Below are positions 9,041-17,023 of a stretch of DNA of 64,000 nucleotides, in pieces. The stretch covers positions 23,552 to 87,551 of the forward strand of contig NZ_JANFDG010000024.1 in assembly GCF_024609765.1 (NCBI RefSeq), given 5' to 3'. Every line of letters begins with the position of its first letter. Position 1 is the stretch's first letter. The notes beneath the pieces were generated by a model that saw nothing but the letters and a program-made list of their open reading frames with translations, did no database searches and had not been told where the DNA came from. The position numbers and the translations under genes were made by a program. Origin of the DNA: Shinella pollutisoli (GTDB taxonomy: Bacteria; Pseudomonadota; Alphaproteobacteria; Rhizobiales; Rhizobiaceae).

Positions 9041-9134
9041 TCGGCCAGCGGAATGCGACCGACGGTGAACACGATTGGATGCTTTCGCCTGGACGCGCCG
9101 CGTTTCTCCATCTGGTCGGTCATGACATCCGGTT

Positions 9135-9180
9135 CGCCTAGCACGGGAGCCGCGAGGGTGGATATCAGGTGATTACCTGA
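9135..9180 (-). promoter_or_regulatory. Palindromic activator site plus promoter element upstream of the PAS-HTH gene
   Basis: Read leftward, TCAGGT-AATC-ACCTGA (9180-9165) is followed after 21 bases by TGCTAGGCG (9143-9135), about 95 bases before the start codon. The same arrangement occurs at 11972-12016. A palindrome placed where a -35 element would be is the geometry used by LuxR/NarL-type activators, and a NarL-type regulator is encoded next door. Confidence 0.55.
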
Positions 9181-9236
9181 CAGAACGCAAAATACCGATG
9201 CGGCCGGCGGGCAAGGGAGATCGTCGGTCCGCCGCG

Positions 9237-9902
9237 CTACGGTTGGATCAACTGCTCTCTGATCGCATAGCGGACGATCTCCGCCACGGTATGGACGTCG
9301 AGCTTTCGCATCGCCGCCATCCGGTGGGAGTCGACGGTCTTGATGCTGACATTCAGCCGCGTCGCGATGCTTCTGTTCGTCGCGCCTTCCGCCACCAGCT
9401 TCACCACCTCGCGTTCCCTCGGGGTGAGGAGCGGCTGCATGGAAGCGTTGGGGGCGGGCGCAGGCGCGCTGGAAAAACCGGCCCCCGTCGCGCGTCCGAC
9501 GAAGGTCCGCCCCTCGGCGACGGCGGAGATGGCCTCCAGAAGGACGACGTCGTCCTCGTTTTTCGACACCCACCCGCGGGCGCCCGCCTTCAGAAGGTCC
9601 ATGAGGAGCTGCTGCTCCTCGTGCATCGTGTATATCACGACGCCGAGGCCGGGAAACTGCCGGCAGAGGCTCCGGGTCACCTCCAGGCCGTTGCACAGGG
9701 GAAGGGAGACGTCGAGAACGACGACATCCGGCCGGTGCGCGTGGGCGAGCTGGAGCGCGGCCTCTCCGTTGTCCGCCTCCGCGCAGACGTGCCAATCGGG
9801 ATGCGCGGCGAGGCAGGTCCGCATGCCCGCGCGGATCAGCGGATGATCGTCGGCGATCAGGATACGGATCCCCTTGGCTCCCGGTTCGATATCGTCAGTC
9901 AT
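9237..9902 (-). CDS. NarL/LuxR-type response regulator
   Basis: The 221-residue regulator has a receiver domain at 11-130 with the acidic pair at 18-19, phospho-acceptor Asp64 in VVVLDVSLP, the conserved threonine (IYTMHE) and Lys in VSKNE. A LuxR-type helix-turn-helix follows at about 155-218 (LTPREREVVKLVAEGATNRS, then VSIKTVDSHR). The start overlaps the histidine-kinase stop by 8 bases, so the two form a coupled sensor-regulator pair. The palindromes at 9165 and 12001 are the best candidates for its binding sites. The signal cannot be read from the sequence. Confidence 0.95.
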   Translation of the reverse strand: MTDDIEPGAKGIRILIADDHPLIRAGMRTCLAAHPDWHVCAEADNGEAALQLAHAHRPDVVVLDVSLPLCNGLEVTRSLCRQFPGLGVVIYTMHEEQQLLMDLLKAGARGWVSKNEDDVVLLEAISAVAEGRTFVGRATGAGFSSAPAPAPNASMQPLLTPREREVVKLVAEGATNRSIATRLNVSIKTVDSHRMAAMRKLDVHTVAEIVRYAIREQLIQP

Positions 9903-11601
9903 CCTGGTCTTCTTTCCTGTCGGAGCGCCGGGCGGCTGTGGTTGCGACCTCTATCGGCAGCCGAAGCCTGACCGTGGTGCCGCGATCCTTCCGGCTGAGG
10001 ATTTCCACCCGGCCGCCGCTCCGGCGGACGAAATCTACGACCTGGCTCAACCCCACGCCGCTGCCCGAGCCCGGGGCCTTGGTCGTGAAGAAGGGGTCGA
10101 AGGCCTGATGCCGGACATCGTCCGTCATGCCGACGCCCTCGTCGCCGATGCAGATGTCCACCCAGCGCGATACAGCATCGCCGTTTCTCTCTTCGACGAC
10201 AAGGGTGCCGATCGTGATGGTACCGCCCGACGGCATGGCGTCGCGCGCATTTAGGACGAGATTGACGATCGCGGACCGGAACTGTGCCCGATCGGCGAGG
10301 CAGGGCGCCTCCTCGTCGGACAATGCCGTGGCGATCCCGGTGCGCGGCCCCGCCGCCTGCGCGAGGATCGGCAGGGCATCGGAGAGGAGCCGGTTGACGT
10401 CGGCCACCTCCGGCCGGGTTTCGGCATTGCGCGATTGCGACAGCAGCTGGCTGACCATGTCCCGCCCTGCCGAAAGGGTCCGGTCGATCTCGCCGAGCAC
10501 GGCGAGGGCCTCCTGCCTGCCCTCCATCATCGGCCGCAGCACCGTCACCCCGGAGCGGATGATCCGCATGAGGTTGCCGATGTCGTGGGCCACCCCGGCG
10601 GCGAAGCGCCCTATCGCCTCCAGCCTCTGTGCGTGCTCCAGGCGGATACGCGCCCTTTCCTCCCGTTCCCGGCTGCGGTACGACAGCCATTCGAGCGCGA
10701 GAAGAAGCAGTTGCAGGATGACGGCGCCGACGATGCCGGCCCGGGCGTGCGATCGCCATTCCTTCATGGCGTCGGCCTCGTCGAGCGTCATGAGGACGAC
10801 GACGGGTATGGAGTTCAGGCGCTGGTACCCGATCACGCGGCTGACGCCGTCGATCGGGCTCCTGCCCCAGTAGACGCCGCTCCTCTGCGCGTGGAGGTAG
10901 CTCCGGAACGGCTCGTCGTCCGCGAAGGACACGCCCATGGCCTGCTCGTTGTGGGGCGAGCGGGCCAGCAACGTCCCGTCCGCGAGCGCAAGCAGGATCG
11001 TCCCGCCGCTCATCCAGAGCTGCGTGTAGAAATGCTCGAAATAGAGCGGCTCCACCGCCGCGACGACGATGCCGCCGAAGGTGCCGCTTTCCGCATTGAT
11101 CCGCCGGCTGAGGCTGATGAACCAGACGTTGCGCGACCGGCTCTTCAACGGGCCGTCGATATGCATCTGAACGGAAGGGTCCGTTTCATGCGCCCTGAAA
11201 TAGCCGCGGTCGGCGAGGCTGACGCGCGGCGTGCCGGGAAAGTCCGTATCGTGGGAGATGAAGCCGTCGGGCCCGATGACAAAGAGGGCGCGGACATAGG
11301 GCAGGGTGGTGAGGCGCTTGTGAAGCGCGCCGCGAAACGCCGGATCGTTGTCGGCAAGCTCCGGTCTCTTGACGATTTCAGCCGCGATGTCCTGCAGGTT
11401 GAGGTCGATGGACTGAACCGTCCTGACCAATTGCTCCGACATCACGTGGACGAGGTTGGAGACGGTCTTCTCCGCCTCTTCGCGCGCGGCGGCATGGCTC
11501 CGCCAGAGCTCGTACGCCAGCAACATGGCGATGCACAAGCTGAGCGCGATCGAACGTCTCGACCGGTAGATCTGGCGACCTACGTCCATCCAATTGATCA
11601 T
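9895..11601 (-). CDS. Membrane sensor histidine kinase
   Basis: The protein has a transmembrane helix near the N-terminus (about 17-33), a dCache-type extracellular domain at about 40-280 (YVRALFVIGPDGFISHD and FRSYLHAQRSGVYWG are typical), a second membrane helix near 290-305, then the kinase core. The H-box is RFAAGVAHDIGNLM with the phospho-histidine near residue 339. The ATPase domain has NLVLNARDAM (N box), GDEGVGM and GSGVGLSQV. I use the ATG at 11601; a GTG at 11622 would add seven hydrophobic residues, and neither start has a clear Shine-Dalgarno site. It is transcribed ahead of, and overlaps, the response-regulator gene. Confidence 0.93.
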   Translation of the reverse strand: MINWMDVGRQIYRSRRSIALSLCIAMLLAYELWRSHAAAREEAEKTVSNLVHVMSEQLVRTVQSIDLNLQDIAAEIVKRPELADNDPAFRGALHKRLTTLPYVRALFVIGPDGFISHDTDFPGTPRVSLADRGYFRAHETDPSVQMHIDGPLKSRSRNVWFISLSRRINAESGTFGGIVVAAVEPLYFEHFYTQLWMSGGTILLALADGTLLARSPHNEQAMGVSFADDEPFRSYLHAQRSGVYWGRSPIDGVSRVIGYQRLNSIPVVVLMTLDEADAMKEWRSHARAGIVGAVILQLLLLALEWLSYRSREREERARIRLEHAQRLEAIGRFAAGVAHDIGNLMRIIRSGVTVLRPMMEGRQEALAVLGEIDRTLSAGRDMVSQLLSQSRNAETRPEVADVNRLLSDALPILAQAAGPRTGIATALSDEEAPCLADRAQFRSAIVNLVLNARDAMPSGGTITIGTLVVEERNGDAVSRWVDICIGDEGVGMTDDVRHQAFDPFFTTKAPGSGSGVGLSQVVDFVRRSGGRVEILSRKDRGTTVRLRLPIEVATTAARRSDRKEDQDD

Positions 11602-11744
11602 GAGAAACAATAGCCAAAGCACATGGAGATTGCGGCTGTGCTTTAGACGGTTTTCCGTGCCGCGAGCACCGTCATGTTTGCAAGGCAGGTGTGTGGGGCA
11701 CCCGCTTGGAGCCTCCCCGGTGATCGCGGTTCACGGCGGATTCC

Positions 11745-11852
11745 TCAATTGGCCAGGCGCAACAGGCCGAACGCCAATGCGATCTGGAAGATTATGGACA
11801 GGATCACCAGAAAGAGCCAGAAAAGAAGAAAGAACATATATTTGTTTTTCAT
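11745..11852 (-). CDS. 35-residue single-span membrane peptide
   Basis: The peptide begins MKNKYMFFLLFWLF and is one hydrophobic helix ending AFGLLRLAN. GGAGA lies 9 bases before the ATG. The frame remains open upstream to 11987, but the upstream part is charged and has no good start. It precedes the sensor kinase by 143 bases on the same strand and lies downstream of the second palindrome/promoter element, so it is probably the first gene of the two-component transcript. A small membrane peptide here could modulate the sensor, but that is a guess. Confidence 0.5.
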   Translation of the reverse strand: MKNKYMFFLLFWLFLVILSIIFQIALAFGLLRLAN

Positions 11853-11971
11853 CGGGCGAGGTCTCCGCCATTGAGTGACATCCGTGGTCGTTGCTGCGCG
11901 TTTCGACCGCGATATTCGGATGCCGGCAAAATGAACTTCATGAATTGCGTCGATCTCCTCCCTCCGTGCGC

Positions 11972-12016
11972 CGCCTAGCATAGGCATCCGGCCGGGAACA
12001 TCAGGTGACCACCTGA
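11972..12016 (-). promoter_or_regulatory. Palindromic activator site plus promoter element upstream of the two-component operon
   Basis: Read leftward, TCAGGT-GGTC-ACCTGA (12016-12001) is followed after 20 bases by TGCTAGGCG (11980-11972), then 119 bases to the membrane-peptide start. This matches the pair at 9135-9180 and suggests positive autoregulation of the two-component system. Confidence 0.55.
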
Positions 12017-12132
12017 TAGGGGGCGGACGCGTGCGGATTAATCGGCGATCGATGCCGCCGATGCCAACCTCGGCGCGCAGGACGCCGGCAGCGCCCGGAA
12101 CCGGCGTGCGACGCGGGCCTTCCTTTCACTGC

Positions 12133-12171
12133 TTTTGTGATCGTTTTTGATCGATCTTTGCTGAATGATCT
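12133..12171 (+). promoter_or_regulatory. Direct repeats upstream of the DeoR-fusion gene
   Basis: TGATCG occurs at 12138-12143 and again exactly 10 bases later at 12148-12153, each preceded by a T run, with TGATCT at 12166. Repeats spaced one helical turn apart just upstream of a DeoR-type regulator are plausible autoregulatory sites. The remainder of the gap from 11853 to 12249 shows only the palindrome described above. Confidence 0.3.
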
Positions 12172-12249
12172 CGATTGCCGGCCGGATCGGCCCGCGATCC
12201 CGTTGATATGCCGCAACGCCTTCGTGATTGTGCCCGCAAAGGAGATCAA

Positions 12250-14010
12250 ATGATCAAAGAGCAGCGACATGCGAGGATTCTTTCCCTGCTGCGCCAGCAG
12301 GGCGTGGTGAGCATGGAGGAATTGCGGCGCTTCATGCCCGGCGTCGCCGCCGTGACGATCCGGCGCGACCTCGTCCAGCTCGACGAAGCCGGGGCGCTCC
12401 GGCGCCGTCATGGCGGCGCGGTGCTGCCGGACGATACGCTCGTACGCTCCAAGGGTGCGCTGCCGGGGGCGGAAGCGAACTCGCTCGCCTCCGACCTCGA
12501 TTCGCTCAATGCGGTCGTCCTGCCGCCGATCTCCGGCCGGGGAAGCGAGGTGCTCCGGCGGGAGATCGTGCGCCGCGGCATCCCCTTCATCGCCGAAAGC
12601 GCGTCCCAGCCGGGCGGGGCCTATCTCGGCCCGGACAACTTCGCCGCAGGCGTGGAGCTCGGCCGTCTCGCGGCCCGCGAGGCCGGCGACGGGCCGCTCT
12701 CGATGCTGGTGATCGGCCTTGCCGAATTGCCCAACACCCGCGAGCGCGTGGCGGGTTTCGAGGCGGGCCTGGCCGAGGCGGGCGTCAAGCCGGCCGCGGT
12801 GCACCGCGTCAACGGCCAGGGCAGCTACCGGGTCAGCCTGCGCGTCGCCCACGACGCCTTCGCGGCCGACGAGACGATCAACCTGGTCTTCGCGGTGAAC
12901 GATCATGCAGCCATAGCGGGGATCGAGGCGGCGGAGCGCCTGGACAGGCGGGTCGCGGTCTATTCGATGGGGGGCGAGAGCCCCGCCTTCATGGCGCGGC
13001 TCGCCGAGGCCGGCCCGTTGCGCGCGGTCGGCGCGCTGTTTCCCGAAGTGGTCGGGCGCCTCGGCATCGACATGGCCGTGCTCGGCGTGCTCGGCCAGCC
13101 GCTCGCCGACACGATCACGCCGCACGCCATCGTCACGCCCGGGACGCTGGCGGACTACTTCGAGGACACGGCCGATGGCTGGCGCCTCAGGGAGGATGTG
13201 CTGGAACGGCTGAGCAACGTCCGCCCCGGCTTCCAGACGAAGCTGCTGCGGTCGCGCCGGATCGGCTTCCTGCCGCACTATCCCGCGCATGACTGGTATC
13301 GCAGCATCGCCAGCGCCATGCAGGTGCGCTGCCAGGCCTATGGTGCGACGCTCGTCATCTCGCCGCCGCATCACGGCATCTCGGCGGAGATCGCCCGCCT
13401 GCGGCGCGAGCTGGCCCAGAGTGCCGCACAGCTCGTGCAGCCCGGCACGGTGGTGGCGCTCAACGAGGGACAGGCGAACGTCTTCCTCGCGGAGGAGCTG
13501 CGAAGCCTCGCGGCGACCCGGCCGGAGCGGCTGCAGGGCGTGACCGTGCTGACCAATTCCTTCGACGTCCTGCACGCGCTGGAGGACGTGTCCGCGCTCA
13601 AGGTGATCCTGACGGCCGGGGAATACCAGAAGGCCGACCGGTGCCTCGTCGGCCCGAGCCTGGGGGCGATCTTCGAGCGGGTCCGCCCGCATCTCGCCTT
13701 CATCGCGGTCGACGGCGTGACCCCCGGCTTCGGCCTGTCGTCGCTCGACGAGCGGCGCGCGCTGGCCGCCCGGCGCTTCATCAACGCGGCGCAGACCGGC
13801 ATCGTGCTCGCCGACAGCGTCGCGCTCGGCTCCGACGCCAACCACCACATCGCCGGCGTCTCGCAGATCCGCGCCGTGCTCACGGACGACGGCGCATTGC
13901 CCGAGGAACGGCAGCGTTTCCGCTCGGTCGGCGTCGATGTGCTGATCGCGGGCGAAGTGCTTCCCGAACAGGCCTTCGAGCCGGGCGGGAACTATCGAAG
14001 TCAAACCTGA
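12250..14010 (+). CDS. Fused transcription regulator: DeoR HTH, periplasmic-binding-like segments, DeoR sensor domain
   Basis: The 586-residue protein starts with a DeoR helix-turn-helix (1-60: RHARILSLLRQQGVVSMEEL and VTIRRDLVQLDEAGALRRRH). Residues 80-310 look like the latter part of a type I periplasmic-binding (LacI-like) domain, with AVVLPP, RRGIPFIAE, a DNxxxGxxxG element and ERVAGFEAGLAEAGV. Around residue 337 RIGFLPHYPAHDWYRSIASAM looks like the first strand and helix of such a domain. It runs into a DeoR C-terminal sensor domain (GVTVLTNSF, LVGPSLGAIF, FIAVDGV, GIVLADSVALG). Ordinary DeoR proteins are about 250 residues. AAAGGAGA precedes the ATG at 12250. It begins the transporter operon, so it probably senses the imported sugar and a phosphorylated product. 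Confidence 0.85.
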   Translation: MIKEQRHARILSLLRQQGVVSMEELRRFMPGVAAVTIRRDLVQLDEAGALRRRHGGAVLPDDTLVRSKGALPGAEANSLASDLDSLNAVVLPPISGRGSEVLRREIVRRGIPFIAESASQPGGAYLGPDNFAAGVELGRLAAREAGDGPLSMLVIGLAELPNTRERVAGFEAGLAEAGVKPAAVHRVNGQGSYRVSLRVAHDAFAADETINLVFAVNDHAAIAGIEAAERLDRRVAVYSMGGESPAFMARLAEAGPLRAVGALFPEVVGRLGIDMAVLGVLGQPLADTITPHAIVTPGTLADYFEDTADGWRLREDVLERLSNVRPGFQTKLLRSRRIGFLPHYPAHDWYRSIASAMQVRCQAYGATLVISPPHHGISAEIARLRRELAQSAAQLVQPGTVVALNEGQANVFLAEELRSLAATRPERLQGVTVLTNSFDVLHALEDVSALKVILTAGEYQKADRCLVGPSLGAIFERVRPHLAFIAVDGVTPGFGLSSLDERRALAARRFINAAQTGIVLADSVALGSDANHHIAGVSQIRAVLTDDGALPEERQRFRSVGVDVLIAGEVLPEQAFEPGGNYRSQT

Positions 14011-14037
14011 AACAATCACATCGCGAGGGAGGAAACC

Positions 14038-15255
14038 ATGAAGCGATCATTTCTGACGACCGTCGCCCTGGGAACGGCACTGCTGGCCGCCGGGCCGGCG
14101 CTGGCTGAGGAGGTCACGCTGCAGTTCTGGGACAACCAGCAGACCGAAAGCGGCCTTTCGGACGTGCAGAAGGCCGCCGTCGAGCGGTTCATGAAGGAAA
14201 ACCCCGACATCAAGATCGAGGTGACGACCGTTCCCTATCCGGAATACCAGCAGCGGCTGCTGACCGCCGTCCAGGGCGGCAATGCGCCGGACGTCGCGAC
14301 GCTCGACCAGATCTGGGGCGGCGCCTTCGCCAAGGCCGGCGCGGTCGCCGACCTGACGGAACGGGCGGGCGCGGCCGGCCTCACCCGCGACGGCTTCTTC
14401 GGCGGCGCCTGGGATTCGACGGTGGTGGACGGCAAGCTGTACGGCATCCCGTTCAACGTCGACGTCTGGCAGTTCAGCTACTACAACAAGGCGCTGCTCG
14501 ATGCCGCCGGGATCGATCCGGCGAGCCTCGGCACCTTCGACGGCCTGAAGGCCGCGGCCGGGAAGCTCACGGCGGACGGCAAGTTCGGCGTCGGCCTGTT
14601 CGGTCACAAGGGCGAGGACACGGTGGTCGTCGGCGACTCCTTCATCTTCTCGAACGGCGGCAGGATCCTCGACGACGACGGCAACTGCGCACTGACGGAG
14701 GCACCCGCGGTCGAGGCGCTCACCTATCTCCAAGAGCTCGCGAAGTTCGCGCCCGCCGGCATCCTCAACGCCTCGTCGGGCGACATGCGTGAACTGTTCC
14801 TCAACGGCTCGCTCGCCATCGAGTTCTGGCCGGCGCTGGAACAGCCGACCCTGCAGAAGAGCAGCCTCGACTGGGGCTTCGTCAATGGCACCGCGCCGGA
14901 GGGCAAGACGCCGGTCGGCACCTTCGGCGGCTGGAACCTCGCCGTCTTCGAGACGTCCCAGCACAAGGATGCGGCCTGGAAGTTCATCCAGTTCATGGTG
15001 CGCGAGGACGTGAACGGCGACGTGGTCGACCTCATCCCCGCCAACAAGAAGGCCGCGGAGGCCTTCCTCGCGAAGAACCGTCAGGACCCGCAGACGATCA
15101 TGGCGCATCTCGACAACGCCAAGGCCCGTCCGCTCTCGCCGCGTTATCTCGAAGTGGCGGACGCGCAGATCGCCATGTTCCAGGACATCTACGCGGGCAA
15201 TGATCCGGCCGCGGCCGCGGCGAAGGCCTGCGACGTCATCAACACCCTCAAGTAA
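14038..15255 (+). CDS. Sugar ABC transporter substrate-binding protein (family 1)
   Basis: The 405-residue protein has a Sec signal peptide (MKRSFLTTVALGTALLAAG, cleavage after ALA at 23) and the MalE/UgpB fold: VTLQFWDNQQTESG at the mature N-terminus, a TTVPYPEYQQRLLTAVQGGN segment and PDVATLDQIWGGAFAKAG. GGGAGG precedes the ATG. It is followed by a strong hairpin and then two permease genes, the usual order for carbohydrate-uptake-family-1 importers. The ligand is probably an oligosaccharide, polyol or glycoside-like compound and cannot be named from sequence. Confidence 0.93.
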   Translation: MKRSFLTTVALGTALLAAGPALAEEVTLQFWDNQQTESGLSDVQKAAVERFMKENPDIKIEVTTVPYPEYQQRLLTAVQGGNAPDVATLDQIWGGAFAKAGAVADLTERAGAAGLTRDGFFGGAWDSTVVDGKLYGIPFNVDVWQFSYYNKALLDAAGIDPASLGTFDGLKAAAGKLTADGKFGVGLFGHKGEDTVVVGDSFIFSNGGRILDDDGNCALTEAPAVEALTYLQELAKFAPAGILNASSGDMRELFLNGSLAIEFWPALEQPTLQKSSLDWGFVNGTAPEGKTPVGTFGGWNLAVFETSQHKDAAWKFIQFMVREDVNGDVVDLIPANKKAAEAFLAKNRQDPQTIMAHLDNAKARPLSPRYLEVADAQIAMFQDIYAGNDPAAAAAKACDVINTLK

Positions 15256-15265
15256 CTCCAGCGTC

Positions 15266-15293
15266 TGCCGCATCCCGGAAACGGGATGCGGCA
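15266..15293 (+). terminator. Binding-protein/permease intergenic hairpin with GAAA loop
   Basis: A perfect 12-bp stem (TGCCGCATCCCG / CGGGATGCGGCA) is closed by a GNRA-type GAAA tetraloop and is not followed by a T-tract. Hairpins in this position usually protect the binding-protein message and reduce readthrough, so the binding protein is made in excess over the permeases. Confidence 0.75.
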
Positions 15294-15311
15294 AGGGACA
15301 AGGCTTTTCCG

Positions 15312-16196
15312 ATGCGCCAAGATCGCCGGCTCCACTGGCTGCTTCTTGCACCCGCTCTCGTCCTGATGGCGGTCATGCTGTACTATCCGATGCTGGGCAC
15401 GGTCTATGAGAGCCTCCATGAGACGAGCTTCCTGAACCCGGACCCGAAATTCGCGGGCCTGGCGCTCTATCGCCGCGTGCTGGCGGACGGCACCTTCGCC
15501 CAGGTGCTGGCGAATTCCGTCGTCTGGACGCTCGGCGTCGTGCTGCTGCAGAACGTCCTCGGCTTCCTGACCGCGCTCCTGCTCAACCAGAACCTGCCCA
15601 TGCAGGGCGCCTTGCGCGCCGTCGTGCTGCTGCCCTTCATCCTGCCGGGCGTCGTTGCCGCCATCCTCTGGCGCTTCATGTACGACCCGCAATTGGGCCT
15701 CGTGAATTCGCTGCTGCTCCAGGCCGGCCTGATCGAGAACAGCGTCGCCTGGCTTGCCGACAGCCGCATGGCCATGGCCTCCGTCGTCGTCGCCGCGGTC
15801 TGGAAGGGCTTTCCCTTCTCCATGCTGATCTACCTGGCAGCCCTGCAGAACGTCGACCGCAGCCAGATCGAGGCGGCGATGCTCGACGGCGCGGGCCCCG
15901 TCCGCCGGCTGATCGACGTCACCCTGCCCGCCATCCGCGACGTCGTGGTCGTCAACATCGTGCTGACCCTGATCCTCACCTTCAACTATTTCGACATCAT
16001 CTGGGTGCTCACCAAGGGCGGCCCGCAATCGGCGACCCACATCTTCCCGACCAAGATCTACGAGACCGGCTTCGGCCAGTTCCGCTTCGGCGAGGCGGCG
16101 ACCTACGGCGTGTTCTCCATCCTCGTGCTCGCGGTGCTGGTGGCGCTCTATGCCATCGTGCAGGGCGGCGCCAACCGCCGGAGGGCCGCGGCATGA
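15312..16196 (+). CDS. Sugar ABC transporter permease (MalF/UgpA type)
   Basis: The 294-residue inner-membrane protein has six predicted spans, beginning with LLLAPALVLMAVMLYYPMLG. It carries the EAA loop for ATPase contact at about 186-205 (EAAMLDGAGPVRRL, then DVTLPAIRD). It overlaps the next permease gene by four bases (ATGA), and the two form the membrane heterodimer of the importer with the ATPase at 19648. Confidence 0.94.
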   Translation: MRQDRRLHWLLLAPALVLMAVMLYYPMLGTVYESLHETSFLNPDPKFAGLALYRRVLADGTFAQVLANSVVWTLGVVLLQNVLGFLTALLLNQNLPMQGALRAVVLLPFILPGVVAAILWRFMYDPQLGLVNSLLLQAGLIENSVAWLADSRMAMASVVVAAVWKGFPFSMLIYLAALQNVDRSQIEAAMLDGAGPVRRLIDVTLPAIRDVVVVNIVLTLILTFNYFDIIWVLTKGGPQSATHIFPTKIYETGFGQFRFGEAATYGVFSILVLAVLVALYAIVQGGANRRRAAA

Positions 16197-17020
16197 GACA
16201 GTCCCGCGCGGCCCGGCTCGGACTGATGCTGCTCCAGCTTCTGCTGGCCCTCATCGTCCTCCTGCCGTTCTTCTGGATGGTCTCCGTCAGCCTGAAGCCG
16301 CCGACGGAACCCTTCGCGATCCCGGCCCGGCTCTGGCCGGACGATCCGACGATCGACAACTACGTCACGGCCTTCCGGCCGGAATTCCGCACGTATTTCC
16401 TCAATTCGCTGGTGGTGTCGCTGTCGACGGTCGTCATCACCGTCACCCTCGGCCTGCTCGCCGCCTATTCCTTCACCCGGGCGCAGCTCGCCGCGATCTC
16501 GGCGCTGGTGGGGCTGGTGGTCCTGGCGCAGATGTTCCCGCATTCCGCGATCATCATCCCGATCTACAAGATGATGCGCGGCGCGAACCTGCTCAACACC
16601 TACTGGTCGCTGATCCTCGCCTATGTGTCGGTGACGCTGCCGGTGGCGATCTGGATGCTCAGGGGCTTCCTGCTGAAGCTTCCGGCGGCGCTGGAGGAAT
16701 CCGCGGCCATCGACGGCGCGGGCCCGCTGCGCGTGTTCTGGGACATCGTCGTGCCGCTGTCGCGCCCCGGCCTCATCGCCACCGCCGTCTACGTGCTGAT
16801 CGTCACCTGGCAGGAGTTCCTCTTCGCGCTCTCCTTCACCTCGACGAAGGAGATGCGGACCCTGCCGGTCGGGCTCAACGACTTCATCGGCCAGTACGGC
16901 ATCCGCTACGGCGAACTGATGGCCTCCTCGGTCATGGTCTCGCTGCCGGTCATGGCTGTCTTCTTCTTCCTGCAACGCTATTTCGTCGCCGGCATCACCG
17001 CCGGTGCCGTGAAAGGTTAG
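16193..17020 (+). CDS. Sugar ABC transporter permease (MalG/UgpE type)
   Basis: The 275-residue protein has the MalG pattern: first span LMLLQLLLALIVLLPFFWMV, then SVSLKPPTEPF in the first periplasmic loop, and the EAA loop ESAAIDGAGPLRVF followed by VVPLSRPGL near 168-190. It is translationally coupled to the preceding permease through an ATGA overlap and ends three bases before the crotonase gene. Confidence 0.94.
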   Translation: MRQSRAARLGLMLLQLLLALIVLLPFFWMVSVSLKPPTEPFAIPARLWPDDPTIDNYVTAFRPEFRTYFLNSLVVSLSTVVITVTLGLLAAYSFTRAQLAAISALVGLVVLAQMFPHSAIIIPIYKMMRGANLLNTYWSLILAYVSVTLPVAIWMLRGFLLKLPAALEESAAIDGAGPLRVFWDIVVPLSRPGLIATAVYVLIVTWQEFLFALSFTSTKEMRTLPVGLNDFIGQYGIRYGELMASSVMVSLPVMAVFFFLQRYFVAGITAGAVKG

Positions 17021-17023
17021 GCC

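Noticed and set aside
12001..14019. 672-codon minus-strand open frame opposite the DeoR-fusion gene
   Set aside because: Low-complexity Arg/Ala/Gly composition, no ribosome-binding site, and the plus strand has clear domains.
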